Shown one piece after another: positions 42,219 through 51,417 of a DNA stretch of 64,000 bases. The stretch is from Thermoleophilia bacterium (GTDB lineage: Bacteria; Actinomycetota; Thermoleophilia; BMS3ABIN01). Location: positions 1 to 64,000 of the forward strand of contig JAGVMV010000010.1 in NCBI GenBank assembly GCA_020053595.1, in the 5' to 3' direction. The stretch's first letter is position 1; each line of letters opens with the position of its first letter. The notes below the pieces were generated by a model that worked only from the letters and a program-made list of their open reading frames with translations, searched no databases and had not been told where the DNA came from. Position numbers and translations under genes: made by a program.

Positions 42219-43271
42219 ATGGAAGACAACCTTCACGAAAGCCTGCTATATGATCTCCGTCCCGGTGGCAAGGTGCGCTGCCGGGTCTGCCCGCGCCTTT
42301 GTGTGATCGCTGAGGGCAAGCTGGGCATCTGCAAGACCCGTAAGAATGTGGGCGGCAAGTGCTACACGCTGATCTACGAAGAGGTTGTCTCGGTGGTGGT
42401 GGACCCCATCGAGAAGAAACCGCTGTTTCACTTCCATCCCGGCACGCAGGTGCTGTCTCTGGGGACCCTGGGCTGTAACATGCGTTGCCTGCATTGCCAG
42501 AACTGGCAGATCGCCCATGCCGACGCCGAAGAGGACGGAACCCAGATGCGACGGCTGCCGGCGGTGAATCTGCCGCGCATCGCCAGGCAAAACGATTGTG
42601 CCGGTGTCGCCTGGACCTACAACGAGCCGACCATCTGGCTCGAATACGCCCTCGAGGGAGCCCGGGCCTGCCAGGAAGAAGGCCTTTACACGGTTTTCGT
42701 CACCAATGGCTATATAACCCGCGAAGCGCTCGACCTGATTGCGCCGCACCTGGATGCCTACCGGGTGGACATCAAGGGCTTCAGGCCCGAGACTTACAAG
42801 TTTCTCGCCAAGGTGCCCGATGTCGGGCCGATCTTCGAGGCGGCTGTTCGCGCCAAACACGAGCATGGCTGCCACGTGGAGATCGTCACCAACATCATCC
42901 CCACGGTGAACGATGACGATGAGACGCTCCGTTCCATCGCCGCCTGGATTGCCAGGGAGCTGGGGGAAAAGACGCCCTGGCATGTGACCCGGTTCTTTCC
43001 ATATCTGGAGCTGTCTCACCTCTCGGCGACGCCCATTGAAACCCTCGAGCGGGCGATGGCGATCGGGCGCGAGGAAGGCCTCAAGTTTATCTATGTCGGC
43101 AACGTCCCCGGGCACGAGGGCGAGAACACCGTATGCTCGAACTGTAAACGGGTTGTGATCAGGCGTGATGGTTACAGCCTGGGAAATATCGACGTCCGGG
43201 AAGGTTATTGCGCCTTCTGTGGTGAAGATTTAAATATACAGGAGGGCAGGGCGAAGACGGCAGGGCGTTAA
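42219..43271 (+). CDS. amrS: AmmeMemoRadiSam system radical SAM enzyme
   Basis: 350 residues. GTLGCNMRCLHCQNWQIAH carries the C-x3-C-x2-C cluster motif; the N-terminal CRVCPRLCVIAEGKLGICKTRKN and the C-terminal CSNCKRVVIRR...YCAFCGE cysteines (parts shown) are typical of AmrS. GVAWTYNEPTIWLEY is a family motif. The family is named for its usual partners AmmeMemo (AmrA/AmrB); neither is adjacent here. The reaction is not established. The stop codon lies inside a 22-bp-period tandem duplication. Confidence 0.9.
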   Translation: MEDNLHESLLYDLRPGGKVRCRVCPRLCVIAEGKLGICKTRKNVGGKCYTLIYEEVVSVVVDPIEKKPLFHFHPGTQVLSLGTLGCNMRCLHCQNWQIAHADAEEDGTQMRRLPAVNLPRIARQNDCAGVAWTYNEPTIWLEYALEGARACQEEGLYTVFVTNGYITREALDLIAPHLDAYRVDIKGFRPETYKFLAKVPDVGPIFEAAVRAKHEHGCHVEIVTNIIPTVNDDDETLRSIAAWIARELGEKTPWHVTRFFPYLELSHLSATPIETLERAMAIGREEGLKFIYVGNVPGHEGENTVCSNCKRVVIRRDGYSLGNIDVREGYCAFCGEDLNIQEGRAKTAGR

Positions 43272-43299
43272 GTCAAAGACGGCAGGGCTTTAAGCCCTG
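43254..43299. repeat. 22-bp-period duplication and palindrome at the end of amrS
   Basis: AAGACGGCAGGGCGTTAAG (43254-43272) recurs as AAGACGGCAGGGCTTTAAG (43276-43294). The first copy contains the amrS stop. The second runs into CAGGGCTTTAAGCCCTG (43283-43299), a perfect palindrome and possible terminator stem. The following 190 bp up to treT show no gene. Confidence 0.8.
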
Positions 43300-43486
43300 G
43301 ATGTTTTCTTGAGGCTGACTTGATGCCCTGAAGGCGCCGGCTCAAAGATTGGCCGTGACCGGCCGATAGAATGCCACCGTGGGGCGGAACGCCCGCTGGT
43401 AGTGTATTATCCGAGCAACCATCGTCGGGACGGTTCGCAGGGGCGCTCTGACTCAGTACCCACACAGTTCACGCAGGAGGTCTTTT

Positions 43487-44719
43487 TTGCTGCAGGAAGT
43501 ACATGTAGGCCACAAGTTTCTGGCCGACTACCAGAGCGTGGTGGTCCGCCCGCTGATCGAGGAGATCCGGGAGCTGGCGGAAGGCCTCAAGGGAGCCCGG
43601 GTGCTCCACATCAACGCCACCTCTTTCGGCGGCGGTGTTGCCGAGATCCTTTACACCCTCGTACCGTTGATGCGCGACGTCGGCCTGGACGCCGAGTGGC
43701 GGATTATCATGGCGGAGCAGGAGTTCTACGAAGGCACCAAGATCACCCATAATGCACTCCAGGGCAACGCCATCGGTCTGGATGAGACCCAGAAAAGGAT
43801 CTACGAGAAGAACAACCGGCTGACCAGCGAATCGCTGGGCAAGGGTTTTGACTTCATAGTAGTCCATGATCCACAGCCGCTGCTCCTGCGACATTACGCG
43901 GGCGACCTGGGAGCCAAGTGGATTTGGCGCTGCCATATCGACACTTCCACACCCAACCAGGAAGTTGCCGACTATCTGCTGCCTTATATCCAGCATTACG
44001 ATACGGCGCTGTTTACGCTGAACGATTACGTTTTCAAGGGTCTGGATATTCCCATCAAGGTGATCGCGCCGGCCATCGACCCGCTCTCAACCAAGAACAT
44101 GGCCCTTTCACCCGAGGACGCCGATTACGTAGTCAGCCAGTTTGGCGTCGAGCCGGACCGGCCGCTGCTGCTGCAGATATCCCGATTCGATCCCTGGAAG
44201 GATCCGCTGGGTGTCATCGATGCCTACAAGATCGTCAAGAAAGAGTTCGCCTCGGTGCGGCTGGCGCTGGTCGGTTCCATGGCAACCGACGACCCCGAGG
44301 GCTGGAGCTTTTTTACCAGCACCGTGGAACACGCCGGCGATGACAGCGACGTGCTCATCCTTTCCAACCTCAATAACGTGGGCAACCTGGAGGTCAACGC
44401 TTTCCAGTCACGCGCCGACGTCATCATCCAGAAATCCATCCGGGAAGGTTTCGGCCTGACCATCAGTGAGGGCCTGTGGAAGGCCAAGCCGACCATCGGC
44501 GGTAACGTGGGCGGCATCCCCCAGCAGATAACCGATGGCGAGTCCGGTTTCCTGGTGGACTCGGTGGAGCAGTGCGCCGAGAAGTGCATGTGGACACTGG
44601 ATCATCCCAAGGAAGCCAAGATCATGGGACGCGCCGGCAAGGAACACGTGCGGGCCAACTATCTCACACCCCGGCTGCTCCGGGATTACCTGAAACTGTT
44701 TACCGAACTCAAAGGTTAA
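43487..44719 (+). CDS. treT: Trehalose synthase, GT4 family (TreT-like)
   Basis: 410 residues. The N-terminal VLHINATSFGGGVAEILYTLVPLMRDVGLDAEW (in part: NATSFGGGVAEIL) is diagnostic for TreT-like trehalose glycosyltransferring synthases. The GT4 sugar-nucleotide site shows QISRFDPWKDPLGVI and SIREGFGLTISEGLWK. It links glucose from ADP- or UDP-glucose to glucose, giving trehalose, a compatible solute. Preceded by AGGAGG and a TTG start. Followed 24 bp later by otsA. Confidence 0.9.
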   Translation: MLQEVHVGHKFLADYQSVVVRPLIEEIRELAEGLKGARVLHINATSFGGGVAEILYTLVPLMRDVGLDAEWRIIMAEQEFYEGTKITHNALQGNAIGLDETQKRIYEKNNRLTSESLGKGFDFIVVHDPQPLLLRHYAGDLGAKWIWRCHIDTSTPNQEVADYLLPYIQHYDTALFTLNDYVFKGLDIPIKVIAPAIDPLSTKNMALSPEDADYVVSQFGVEPDRPLLLQISRFDPWKDPLGVIDAYKIVKKEFASVRLALVGSMATDDPEGWSFFTSTVEHAGDDSDVLILSNLNNVGNLEVNAFQSRADVIIQKSIREGFGLTISEGLWKAKPTIGGNVGGIPQQITDGESGFLVDSVEQCAEKCMWTLDHPKEAKIMGRAGKEHVRANYLTPRLLRDYLKLFTELKG

Positions 44720-44743
44720 AGACTGGCCCGCTCCGGGCTGCCC

Positions 44744-46252
44744 ATGGGAGGAACCTTGGAACGATGCCCCTTTGAAAACGAACTGATTCTGGTATCTAAC
44801 CGCGGGCCGATCTCATATACCCGCGGTGAGGACGGTGAGCTCAAGACCGTGCGCGGCGGCGGCGGCCTGGTAACGGCTCTTTTAGGCGTGGCCGCTTCCT
44901 GCGAGATCACCTGGATCGCCAGCGCCATGACCCCGGAGGACGCCGAGATCAGCATCCGCGTCGGCGGCGGCAGCACCAAGGTCACCCACGACGAGCACCG
45001 GCTGGGGCTGCGCTTTGTCGTCTCCGACCCCGAGGTCTACAACAAGTTTTATAATATCATCGCCAACCCGCTCATCTGGTTCATTCAGCACTATCTCTGG
45101 GACCTGTCGGTCGTGCCAGACATCAGACACAACGAGTTCGAGGCCTGGGAGAACGGCTACCAGGTGGTCAACCGCGAGTTCGCCGACGTCGTTTGTGACG
45201 AGCTGGATGCGCGTGGGAACGAGCGGCCGGTGGTCATGCTGCACGATTACCACCTCTATACCTGCCCGAGCCTGGTGCGCGAGCGCCACCCGGAGGCCTT
45301 TCTCCATCAGTTCGTGCACATCCCCTGGCCGCAGTCGGATTCCTGGCGCGTGCTGCCACGTCATATCAGGCAGGCGATCGTGCGGGGTCTGCTGGCCAAC
45401 GACATCGTCGCCTTTCATACGCAGCGCTATGTGCGAAACTTCCTGGTCAGCTGTGAGGAGCTGATCGGCGCCGAGGTCGAGGTCGACTTTGCCCGTTCGG
45501 TTGTGATCGTCGCCGGGCGTGAAGTCTGGGTGCGGGCCTACCCGATCTCCATCGACTGCGCCGATTTCGAGCGGCTGGCCGAGAGTGAATCAGTACTCGA
45601 GGAGGAAAGGTACATCGAGGCGCTGCGCCGGGAGTACCTGGTCCTGCGTGTCGATCGCATGGACCTCTCCAAGAATATCGTCCGCGGCTTCAAGGCCTTC
45701 GACATGTTCCTCGACGATCACCCCGAGTTCAAACAGCGCATCACCTTCCTGGCGCTGCTGCAACCGTCTCGCGGGGACGTCAAGGAATATAACACCTACC
45801 GTCAGCAGATCATGCGGGAGGTCGAGGTCATCAACACCAAACACGGCACCACCAACTGGATGCCCATCGACGTGCGCATGCAGGATAACTTCATGCGCTC
45901 GGTGGCCGCCTACAAGCAGTTCGACGTGTTGATGGTAAACGCCATCTATGATGGCATGAATCTGATCGCCAAGGAGGCAGGGCTGATCAACCGGCATGAC
46001 GGCGTGCTGATACTTTCGGAAAACACCGGTGCCCATGAAGAGCTGGGCGAGTACTGTCTCTCGGTCAACCCCTTCGACCTGGAAAGCCAGTCCGAGGCTA
46101 TCTACCAGGCTCTGATCATGGAAAAGGATGAGAAAAGCCGCCGGGCGGGTATGATAAGGGACACGGTCAAACACAACGACATCCAGAAGTGGATCGAGAC
46201 CCAGTTTGTCGACATTAAGGCGAAAATGACGGAGAAAGCCGAAGCTACCTGA
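44744..46252 (+). CDS. otsA: Trehalose-6-phosphate synthase (GT20)
   Basis: 502 residues. LVSNRGPISYTRGEDGELKTVRGGGGL is the N-terminal GT20 loop (in part: VSNRGPISYT, RGGGGLVTAL), followed by VMLHDYHLYTCP, RVDRMDLSKNIVRGF and VNAIYDGMNLIAKEAGLIN at the nucleotide-sugar site. It forms trehalose 6-phosphate from glucose 6-phosphate and a nucleotide glucose. TTG 44756 after GGGAGG is an alternative start to ATG 44744. No OtsB phosphatase lies nearby. Sequence details (HNEF, DFARSV) leave room for a related glycosyltransferase such as glucosylglycerate-type enzymes. Confidence 0.88.
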   Translation: MGGTLERCPFENELILVSNRGPISYTRGEDGELKTVRGGGGLVTALLGVAASCEITWIASAMTPEDAEISIRVGGGSTKVTHDEHRLGLRFVVSDPEVYNKFYNIIANPLIWFIQHYLWDLSVVPDIRHNEFEAWENGYQVVNREFADVVCDELDARGNERPVVMLHDYHLYTCPSLVRERHPEAFLHQFVHIPWPQSDSWRVLPRHIRQAIVRGLLANDIVAFHTQRYVRNFLVSCEELIGAEVEVDFARSVVIVAGREVWVRAYPISIDCADFERLAESESVLEEERYIEALRREYLVLRVDRMDLSKNIVRGFKAFDMFLDDHPEFKQRITFLALLQPSRGDVKEYNTYRQQIMREVEVINTKHGTTNWMPIDVRMQDNFMRSVAAYKQFDVLMVNAIYDGMNLIAKEAGLINRHDGVLILSENTGAHEELGEYCLSVNPFDLESQSEAIYQALIMEKDEKSRRAGMIRDTVKHNDIQKWIETQFVDIKAKMTEKAEAT

Positions 46253-46309
46253 TCGTGGCGGAACCGCGACCAGGTTAGTGCCAACTGTCTTGGATTTAAG
46301 GGGGATGCA

Positions 46310-46678
46310 ATGATCAGCGAATTGATGGAAAAGGTTTTACTGCTTGGAGTGGGCGCCGCTTCGTTGACCAGGGACAAGATTGATGACCTGGTCGATGAAC
46401 TGGTCAAACGGGGCCAGATGACCAGGGAAGAGGGCGAGGTCTTCATCCGCGACGCCAGTGGCCGCGCCAGGGCTGAGAGCGCCAACCTCAAGGAGATGGC
46501 GACGGATACCTACCAGGACACGCTGAGGGCGATGGGCGTCGCCACCCGCGATCACGTGGACGAGCTCGACCGGCGCATTTCGGTGCTCGAGGCCAAGGTC
46601 TATGGCACGCCCCCCAACCTGGAAGAGTCCCAGACCGGTTTCGTGGCAACGCCTACCGAGGAAGAAGCGCCCTCTTAG
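46310..46678 (+). CDS. Phasin-like coiled-coil protein
   Basis: 122 residues. The helical, charged core LTRDKIDDLVDELVKRGQMTREEGEVFI and the later HVDELDRRISVLEAKV (parts given) resemble phasin-family / PHA-granule-associated proteins, common in Actinobacteria and often without proof of granule binding. No PHA synthase is in the window. It stands 57 bp after otsA on the same strand and is convergent with the GT39-like gene. Confidence 0.7.
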   Translation: MISELMEKVLLLGVGAASLTRDKIDDLVDELVKRGQMTREEGEVFIRDASGRARAESANLKEMATDTYQDTLRAMGVATRDHVDELDRRISVLEAKVYGTPPNLEESQTGFVATPTEEEAPS

Positions 46679-46717
46679 GGGACGGATGGCCGCCTCACGA
46701 GCGGCTCTTTTCTACTT

Positions 46718-48160
46718 TCAGCCAGGGGCTTTTTCAGTCCTGGGCAGCCAAAGCATCATTGGTGGATAAGACTCGCTGGAAAAATCGATCATATAATGAT
46801 CGCCGAGTTCAGGCTGCATGATTTCCAGGCTCGGCTGGCCCTCGCCGAAAACCACCGCCGGCGGTTTCTCCTGGGCAAGGTCCTGTTTAATACCGTCAAA
46901 GAGGCCGACAGCATTTTCGTCGCCGCGTTTGTATTTCTCCTCCCAGAGGAAGGGATCGTAAAAGTCCAGAGTCACCGGCCGCCCGGACTCGACAGCGTAG
47001 CAGCCGGGAATCAGCACCGGCTGGCATTCAGTGCTGCGATTCTGCACCTCCGCCACGATTACCGCCACGTCGCTGTCGTTGCTGCGGAAGAAATAATCGT
47101 GGCCCTTGTCCGTCAGGTTCGGGACGGCCAGCACCAGCCAGCCGGCGATGAGCACTATGGGAACCAGCTTGCCGCGCTCGGCCAGAGCGACTATTCCCCA
47201 GGCAGCCAGCACCGCCACCGCCGGTTCGGCCAGCAGAAACAGGTTTGTGTCATGGCCCTCAGCGGGCAGAGTCCCGAGTATCGCGACCCCGGCCAGCAGC
47301 CAGCCAACCAAAAGAAAAAGCCGACCTTTGAGCTGCCCCCCGAGTTGTTCCCGTTTGCGCAGGGCGCGCAGAGCGAACCAGGCGCCCGCCCAGGCCGGTA
47401 CCATCAGCGGCCAGTCCATCTGCCAGATCCGGTGCAACCCGTCGTAAAGGTTGGCGAAACTGTAACCCTTGCTGGCCTGTGATCCCAGGATATTATTGAG
47501 GTAAGCGCCGCCGGTGACCCACTGCAGGATCAACCCCGCCGCCAGGGATCCGCCCAGCGCCACCACGATATAGATCCAGGCCTGCCGGCGCCGAAATATC
47601 AATACGAAAACGATGCAGACCAGGAGAAACGGCAGAAATGTCAGCTTGGCCAGGGTCCCGAAAACGCCCAGGACGCCGGCGGCGATGATACTGAAGCGTG
47701 ATTTCCCCGTCAGCAGCAGGATGGTCAGTACGGCAATAATCGAGACCAGATAGTCATTGATAAAAGTCTTGGAGAAGAAAAGTCCCAGTGGCGCGAACAG
47801 GGTCAGGGAGCCGGCCAGCATGGCCAGTTTGTCATTGGCGGTGATCCTGAAGGCGAGCCGCCAAACCGCCACGCCCAAGGCCGCCATCAGCAGCAGGATA
47901 AAGACCCGGAAAGGAAACACCCCGGCCCCCAGCTTTGCCAGAGGCATTCCCAGCAGGAAGAGAAGCGGTGGATGCGCCACCAGGAAATCGCGATAGGGCA
48001 TCTGTCCGTCCGCCAGCGCCCTGGAGGTCACCAGATAGGTGCTGTCGGCGGCGTCCAGACAGCTGCGGTCGATGCCAGTCAGGCTCAGGGCCAGAAAAAG
48101 TGCAACGAAAAGAAAAAAGACAACGGGGTAGAGCCAGGGAAGCCTGAAGGGGCTGCCCAT
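46718..48160 (-). CDS. Membrane glycosyltransferase-like protein (GT39/GT-C type)
   Basis: 480 residues with about ten transmembrane helices. The first loop has DAADSTYLVTSRALADGQMPYRDFLVAHPPL: acidic residues just after TM1 and YRDF-HPPL (short form: MPYRDFLVAHPPLLF) are typical of GT-C enzymes such as dolichyl-phosphate-mannose mannosyltransferases, which use a lipid-linked sugar donor outside the membrane. The acceptor is unknown. It ends 5 bp or so from the next minus-strand gene, so the two are probably cotranscribed. Confidence 0.78.
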   Translation of the reverse strand: MGSPFRLPWLYPVVFFLFVALFLALSLTGIDRSCLDAADSTYLVTSRALADGQMPYRDFLVAHPPLLFLLGMPLAKLGAGVFPFRVFILLLMAALGVAVWRLAFRITANDKLAMLAGSLTLFAPLGLFFSKTFINDYLVSIIAVLTILLLTGKSRFSIIAAGVLGVFGTLAKLTFLPFLLVCIVFVLIFRRRQAWIYIVVALGGSLAAGLILQWVTGGAYLNNILGSQASKGYSFANLYDGLHRIWQMDWPLMVPAWAGAWFALRALRKREQLGGQLKGRLFLLVGWLLAGVAILGTLPAEGHDTNLFLLAEPAVAVLAAWGIVALAERGKLVPIVLIAGWLVLAVPNLTDKGHDYFFRSNDSDVAVIVAEVQNRSTECQPVLIPGCYAVESGRPVTLDFYDPFLWEEKYKRGDENAVGLFDGIKQDLAQEKPPAVVFGEGQPSLEIMQPELGDHYMIDFSSESYPPMMLWLPRTEKAPG

Positions 48161-48164
48161 CAGC

Positions 48165-48818
48165 CTAGGGGCAAAGCGGAATCCGGCCGGAACTCATTTC
48201 CCGTGACTGACACGTGGCGGCCGGCGCCGGGCTCGGGGATGTGCGTTTGATCCGTTCCAGGAGGCGGCGGCGGGTTTTTTGGCGCCGGGCTTTCGCTGGC
48301 TCCATGCCGCCAAGCTCCAGACGCATCAGCTGCAGGCCCCTCGAGCTGCGGACGGGAAAGAAACCGCAGCCACGTAAAAATTCCTGGTCGAACAGGCGGC
48401 AATCCTCCTCGGGTGTTTCGTCCTGGTAGCAGAATGCCTCCACGGTTGGTATTTCACGTTCTTTTAGCTCGGCGAGCACTGCGGTGAGAAGACTTTTGCG
48501 AATCGGTTCATTGATGCTGCCGGAAACAATGCTGCAGGTTAGCAGCACGGCGTCGATGCTGGTCGGCCCACAGGCGAAGTCACCCGAGCGGGAAAAAAGG
48601 CCGGCGGGCCCGTACTGGATCATGCCAAGCAGTTCGTCGTCGCCGATCGCCAGCTTCCCCCAGCCGCCGAATGATTCAAGTGCGGCTTCCTCCCATGAAT
48701 CAGCCTGCACCGACGAGGCCCATCCCCCATCCTTGCCCTGCCACCAACCGCAGGATTGGCAATCCTCCGGGAGCAGCATGGCACTGGCCTTGTCCAGATC
48801 TTGCAACTGAAAAATCAT
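48165..48818 (-). CDS. GNAT-like acetyltransferase domain protein
   Basis: 217 residues. LLPEDCQSCGWWQGK near residue 16 with EEAALESFGGWGKLAIGDDELLGMIQYGP resembles actinobacterial GNAT-fold proteins that carry a Cys pair before the domain (short form: CQSCGWWQ). The acetyl-CoA loop is not clear-cut and the C-terminus is basic and Ser/Pro-rich. I assign it with reserve. It lies directly upstream of the GT39-like gene. Confidence 0.55.
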   Translation of the reverse strand: MIFQLQDLDKASAMLLPEDCQSCGWWQGKDGGWASSVQADSWEEAALESFGGWGKLAIGDDELLGMIQYGPAGLFSRSGDFACGPTSIDAVLLTCSIVSGSINEPIRKSLLTAVLAELKEREIPTVEAFCYQDETPEEDCRLFDQEFLRGCGFFPVRSSRGLQLMRLELGGMEPAKARRQKTRRRLLERIKRTSPSPAPAATCQSREMSSGRIPLCP

Positions 48819-48930
48819 TCATCCACCCGTTTGTATGTCCGTTTCTTCAGTAAATGTTTCTCTGACGGGATAAAACATCATTCCCAATACCTCAAATATT
48901 ATAACCCAAGGCGCCAATCTGTTGGAGAGG

Positions 48931-48971
48931 CGATTTTTCTGGCCGGTGCGCCATCGATTTTTCTGGCAGGT
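48931..48971. repeat. 24-bp-period short duplication, intergenic
   Basis: CGATTTTTCTGGCCGGT (48931-48947) recurs as CGATTTTTCTGGCAGGT (48955-48971). It lies in the 193-bp gap between two minus-strand genes, which shows nothing else recognisable. Confidence 0.7.
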
Positions 48972-49011
48972 AGTGAAGACGAACGCTTCGCACAAAGGTA
49001 CGGAGGTAATT

Positions 49012-49989
49012 TTAACCGGAAATCAGCTCCAGCAGGGTAATCTCCGGCCGGCTCAGCAGCCGGAAAGGCAGCAGTGTAGTTCCCACGCCAGGCGAAACGT
49101 GCATCGTGAGATCCTTGAGATGATAGACACCGGCGCCGAAATCGGAGCCCGAGGTCGAAAGCAGAATCTTGCCTTTTGTGGGATGGGGAAGACATATCTG
49201 GCCGCCATGGGTGTGACCGGCGAGCACCAGGTTGTAAGCGCCGTCCGGAATCCACTCAACCGCATCGGGGCTGTGAGACAGGAGCAGGCGTAGTCCATTA
49301 CTCCGGTCTACCTGCCTGGCAGTGCCCTCGAAATCGGCGTAACCGTACTGGAAGTCATCCATGCCGCAGACCTGGACACCGCCACGGCGGGTCATCAGGG
49401 TGGCACACTCGTTCTCCAACAGACGAATGCCTGCCTGGGAGAGCAGCTCGCGATTGAGGGTGACGGTCTCGGAGGGATCGCAGGTGGGGATCTCCTTCCG
49501 TCCCCGCCGGTTGTGCCCGGTGATCCGTCTGGCGAGATCCTGGAGCACGGTCTTGCGCAAACCGTGGTCATGGTTGCCGAGCACCGCAAACTTTCCGTAA
49601 CGCCCATTGATCTCCGCCAGCAGTGGCAGAAACGGCCGCAGGTCCTTTTTTTTGTCGGTCATGTCGCCGGTAAAGAGGACGATATCGGCATCGGCTTTGC
49701 GCGAAGCTCTTGCCAGCTTGGCAATGGCTCGTCTGGCCGGTCCGGCAGCGCCCGCGTGCAGGTCGCTGATATGCAGCAACCTGAGGCCCTCGAGTTCCCT
49801 GGGAAGCCCCGGCAGTTCGATCCGCCGCCGCCTCAAGCGCAGCCACTGGGCTTCGAAAAGCATATAGCCGGCGCCAGCCAGCGCGGCTGTAAATGCGACG
49901 AGCAGGGCCCTGGGCAGCAGCCAGCGGGTGGGAATTGATGAATGGGGGGTGTGCGGTTTCATGCGAATGCGGCAGGCCGCACCGGTCAT
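49012..49989 (-). CDS. Calcineurin-like metallophosphoesterase (YkuE/YaeI type)
   Basis: 325 residues (ATG 49959 is an alternative start). A membrane helix (~20-40) anchors the protein. The metal motifs are in order: HISDLHAG, FTGDMTDKK, LGNHDHG, LLSHSPDAV and GHTHGGQ. Relatives YkuE and YaeI act at the membrane, YaeI on lipid A precursors and YkuE possibly on wall components. It is encoded 20 bp upstream of nothing obvious; the YtxH-like gene precedes it on the same strand. Confidence 0.88.
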   Translation of the reverse strand: MTGAACRIRMKPHTPHSSIPTRWLLPRALLVAFTAALAGAGYMLFEAQWLRLRRRRIELPGLPRELEGLRLLHISDLHAGAAGPARRAIAKLARASRKADADIVLFTGDMTDKKKDLRPFLPLLAEINGRYGKFAVLGNHDHGLRKTVLQDLARRITGHNRRGRKEIPTCDPSETVTLNRELLSQAGIRLLENECATLMTRRGGVQVCGMDDFQYGYADFEGTARQVDRSNGLRLLLSHSPDAVEWIPDGAYNLVLAGHTHGGQICLPHPTKGKILLSTSGSDFGAGVYHLKDLTMHVSPGVGTTLLPFRLLSRPEITLLELISG

Positions 49990-50007
49990 CGGCTCAGAAT
50001 AGCGAGC

Positions 50008-50268
50008 CTAACCTTCCTGCTGCGCTTCTATCTCGGCCTTTAACCGTTCGCGCGTTTCCTCGATCTTGGCCTTGAGATCTTCCGCGGACTCGGGTTCTTC
50101 CGCCACGGGGATCCCGGTCTCGGTGCCTGGCTCGGCCAGGATATCGAGCTGACCGCCGAAAAGCTCCTGCCGGGTCTCCTGTCCGGATTTGGGCGCCAGC
50201 ATCAAACCGGCCGCGGCCCCCAGGCCCACTCCGAGCATAAATGTCCGGCATCGCTTGCAAATGCCCAT
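50008..50268 (-). CDS. YtxH-like small membrane-anchored protein
   Basis: 86 residues from ATG 50268, 6 nt after AGGAGG. FMLGVGLGAAAGLMLAPKSGQETRQELFG is the YtxH glycine helix and APKSGxxTR motif (short form: GLMLAPKSGQETR). The C-terminus LKAKIEETRERLKAEIEAQ is a coiled coil, echoed in the acidic protein at 57.5 kb. YtxH proteins are general-stress-linked in Bacillus; function unknown. CRRC-type cysteines (CKRC) sit at the very start. Confidence 0.75.
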   Translation of the reverse strand: MGICKRCRTFMLGVGLGAAAGLMLAPKSGQETRQELFGGQLDILAEPGTETGIPVAEEPESAEDLKAKIEETRERLKAEIEAQQEG

Positions 50269-50491
50269 CAGAAACCTCCTCGACTTTGAAAACAGGGACA
50301 TAACGCCGCAACAGCGTGTCAAGTCTGCACCACATTCTATTGGCTTGCCGCCGCAGCCGCAAGGAAGCGCGCCGCAGGACGGGTATTTTACTACCGGGCC
50401 TCGGGGCAATAGTATAATGGGTGTGTTCAATGTCTGATTCACAGGTTTACTGTGTGTAACCTCCCGTGTCAAGAGAAGGAGAGTCGACAAT

Positions 50492-50698
50492 ATGGCAGAA
50501 CAAAAGATAACCGGCGACATGGTCATAAATGAGGTAATCAGCCTCTACCCCTGGACGTTGCCGGTTTTTCATCGTCTGGATGTGGACTCGTGCTGCGGCG
50601 GGGCGCGCACAATCGAGGCGATGGCGCACGAACACGGGCTCGATCTCGATGATGTCCTGGCTGAACTACAGACAGCGGCGGATGCCAGCCAGAGCTGA
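50492..50698 (+). CDS. ScdA/RIC N-terminal-like (DUF542-type) domain protein
   Basis: 68 residues. ITGDMVINEVISLYPWTLPVFHRLDVDSCCGGARTIEAMA follows the ScdA_N pattern (short form: FHRLDVDSCCGG); in full-length RIC proteins this domain precedes a hemerythrin-like di-iron domain that repairs iron-sulfur clusters. Here it stands alone. The adjacent cysteines could bind metal or be redox active. GAAGGAGAG precedes the ATG. The 50269-50491 upstream gap shows no gene. Confidence 0.8.
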   Translation: MAEQKITGDMVINEVISLYPWTLPVFHRLDVDSCCGGARTIEAMAHEHGLDLDDVLAELQTAADASQS

Positions 50699-50832
50699 AA
50701 ACCGGTTGTGCCAGCGGGTGAGTCCGGTAAACGAAAGCGGTGGGATCGCCCGCCTCGGCATGCAAGACAGCAAGCCATTGTTAATCAGATAACCAATGGC
50801 CAGCCAAAGGGTTGGCGGAAGGAGGCGCTGTA

Positions 50833-51384
50833 ATGGCCTGGATCATCATTATCGCGGTAGTCGTCTTATTGGTGGGCGGTATCGTCGTCCTCTACAACAG
50901 CCTGGTCAGGCAACGCAACAAGGTGGACAACTCCTGGAAGCAGATCGACGTCCAGCTCAAGCGCCGCCATGACCTGATCCCAAACCTGGTCGAGGTGGTA
51001 AAGGACTACATGTCCTACGAGAAGGAAGTGCTGGAGAACGTGACCAAGGCGCGCTCCCAGGCCATGCAGGCGTCGGGACCGGCTGAAGCCGGCAAGGCGG
51101 AGAACATGCTCACCGGGGCGCTCAAGTCGCTTTTTGCCGTGGCGGAGAACTATCCGGATCTCAAAGCCAACCAGAACGTCTCCCAACTGCAGGAAGAGCT
51201 GACTTCAACCGAGAACAAGATCGCCTTCGCGCGTCAGCTCTACAACGATGTGGTCATGTATTTCAACAACAAGGTTCAGACCTTCCCCTCGAACATCATT
51301 GCCGGCGCCTTCGGCTTCAAGGCCCGTGAATACTTCGAGGTTCCCGAAGAGGAGAAAGACGTAGTGGCGGTCGACCTGCGCTAG
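50833..51384 (+). CDS. lemA: LemA family protein
   Basis: 183 residues from ATG 50833, 8 nt after GGAAGGAGG. One N-terminal helix ([19 protein letters not shown]) precedes a coiled-coil body with [27 protein letters not shown] (short form: [15 protein letters not shown]) and [13 protein letters not shown], the LemA signatures. Its role is not established; it is regularly paired with an HtpX-type protease, which follows here after 33 bp. Two small hairpins lie upstream of the ribosome site. Confidence 0.93.
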   Translation: MAWIIIIAVVVLLVGGIVVLYNSLVRQRNKVDNSWKQIDVQLKRRHDLIPNLVEVVKDYMSYEKEVLENVTKARSQAMQASGPAEAGKAENMLTGALKSLFAVAENYPDLKANQNVSQLQEELTSTENKIAFARQLYNDVVMYFNNKVQTFPSNIIAGAFGFKAREYFEVPEEEKDVVAVDLR

Positions 51385-51417
51385 CGCAGGTTTCACGGAG
51401 CCCATCAGCAGACCTTC

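Noticed and set aside
50700-50832. A riboswitch before lemA
   Set aside because: There are two small hairpins (GCCATTG/CAATGGC and GCCAA/TTGGC), but no conserved core of a known riboswitch could be matched.
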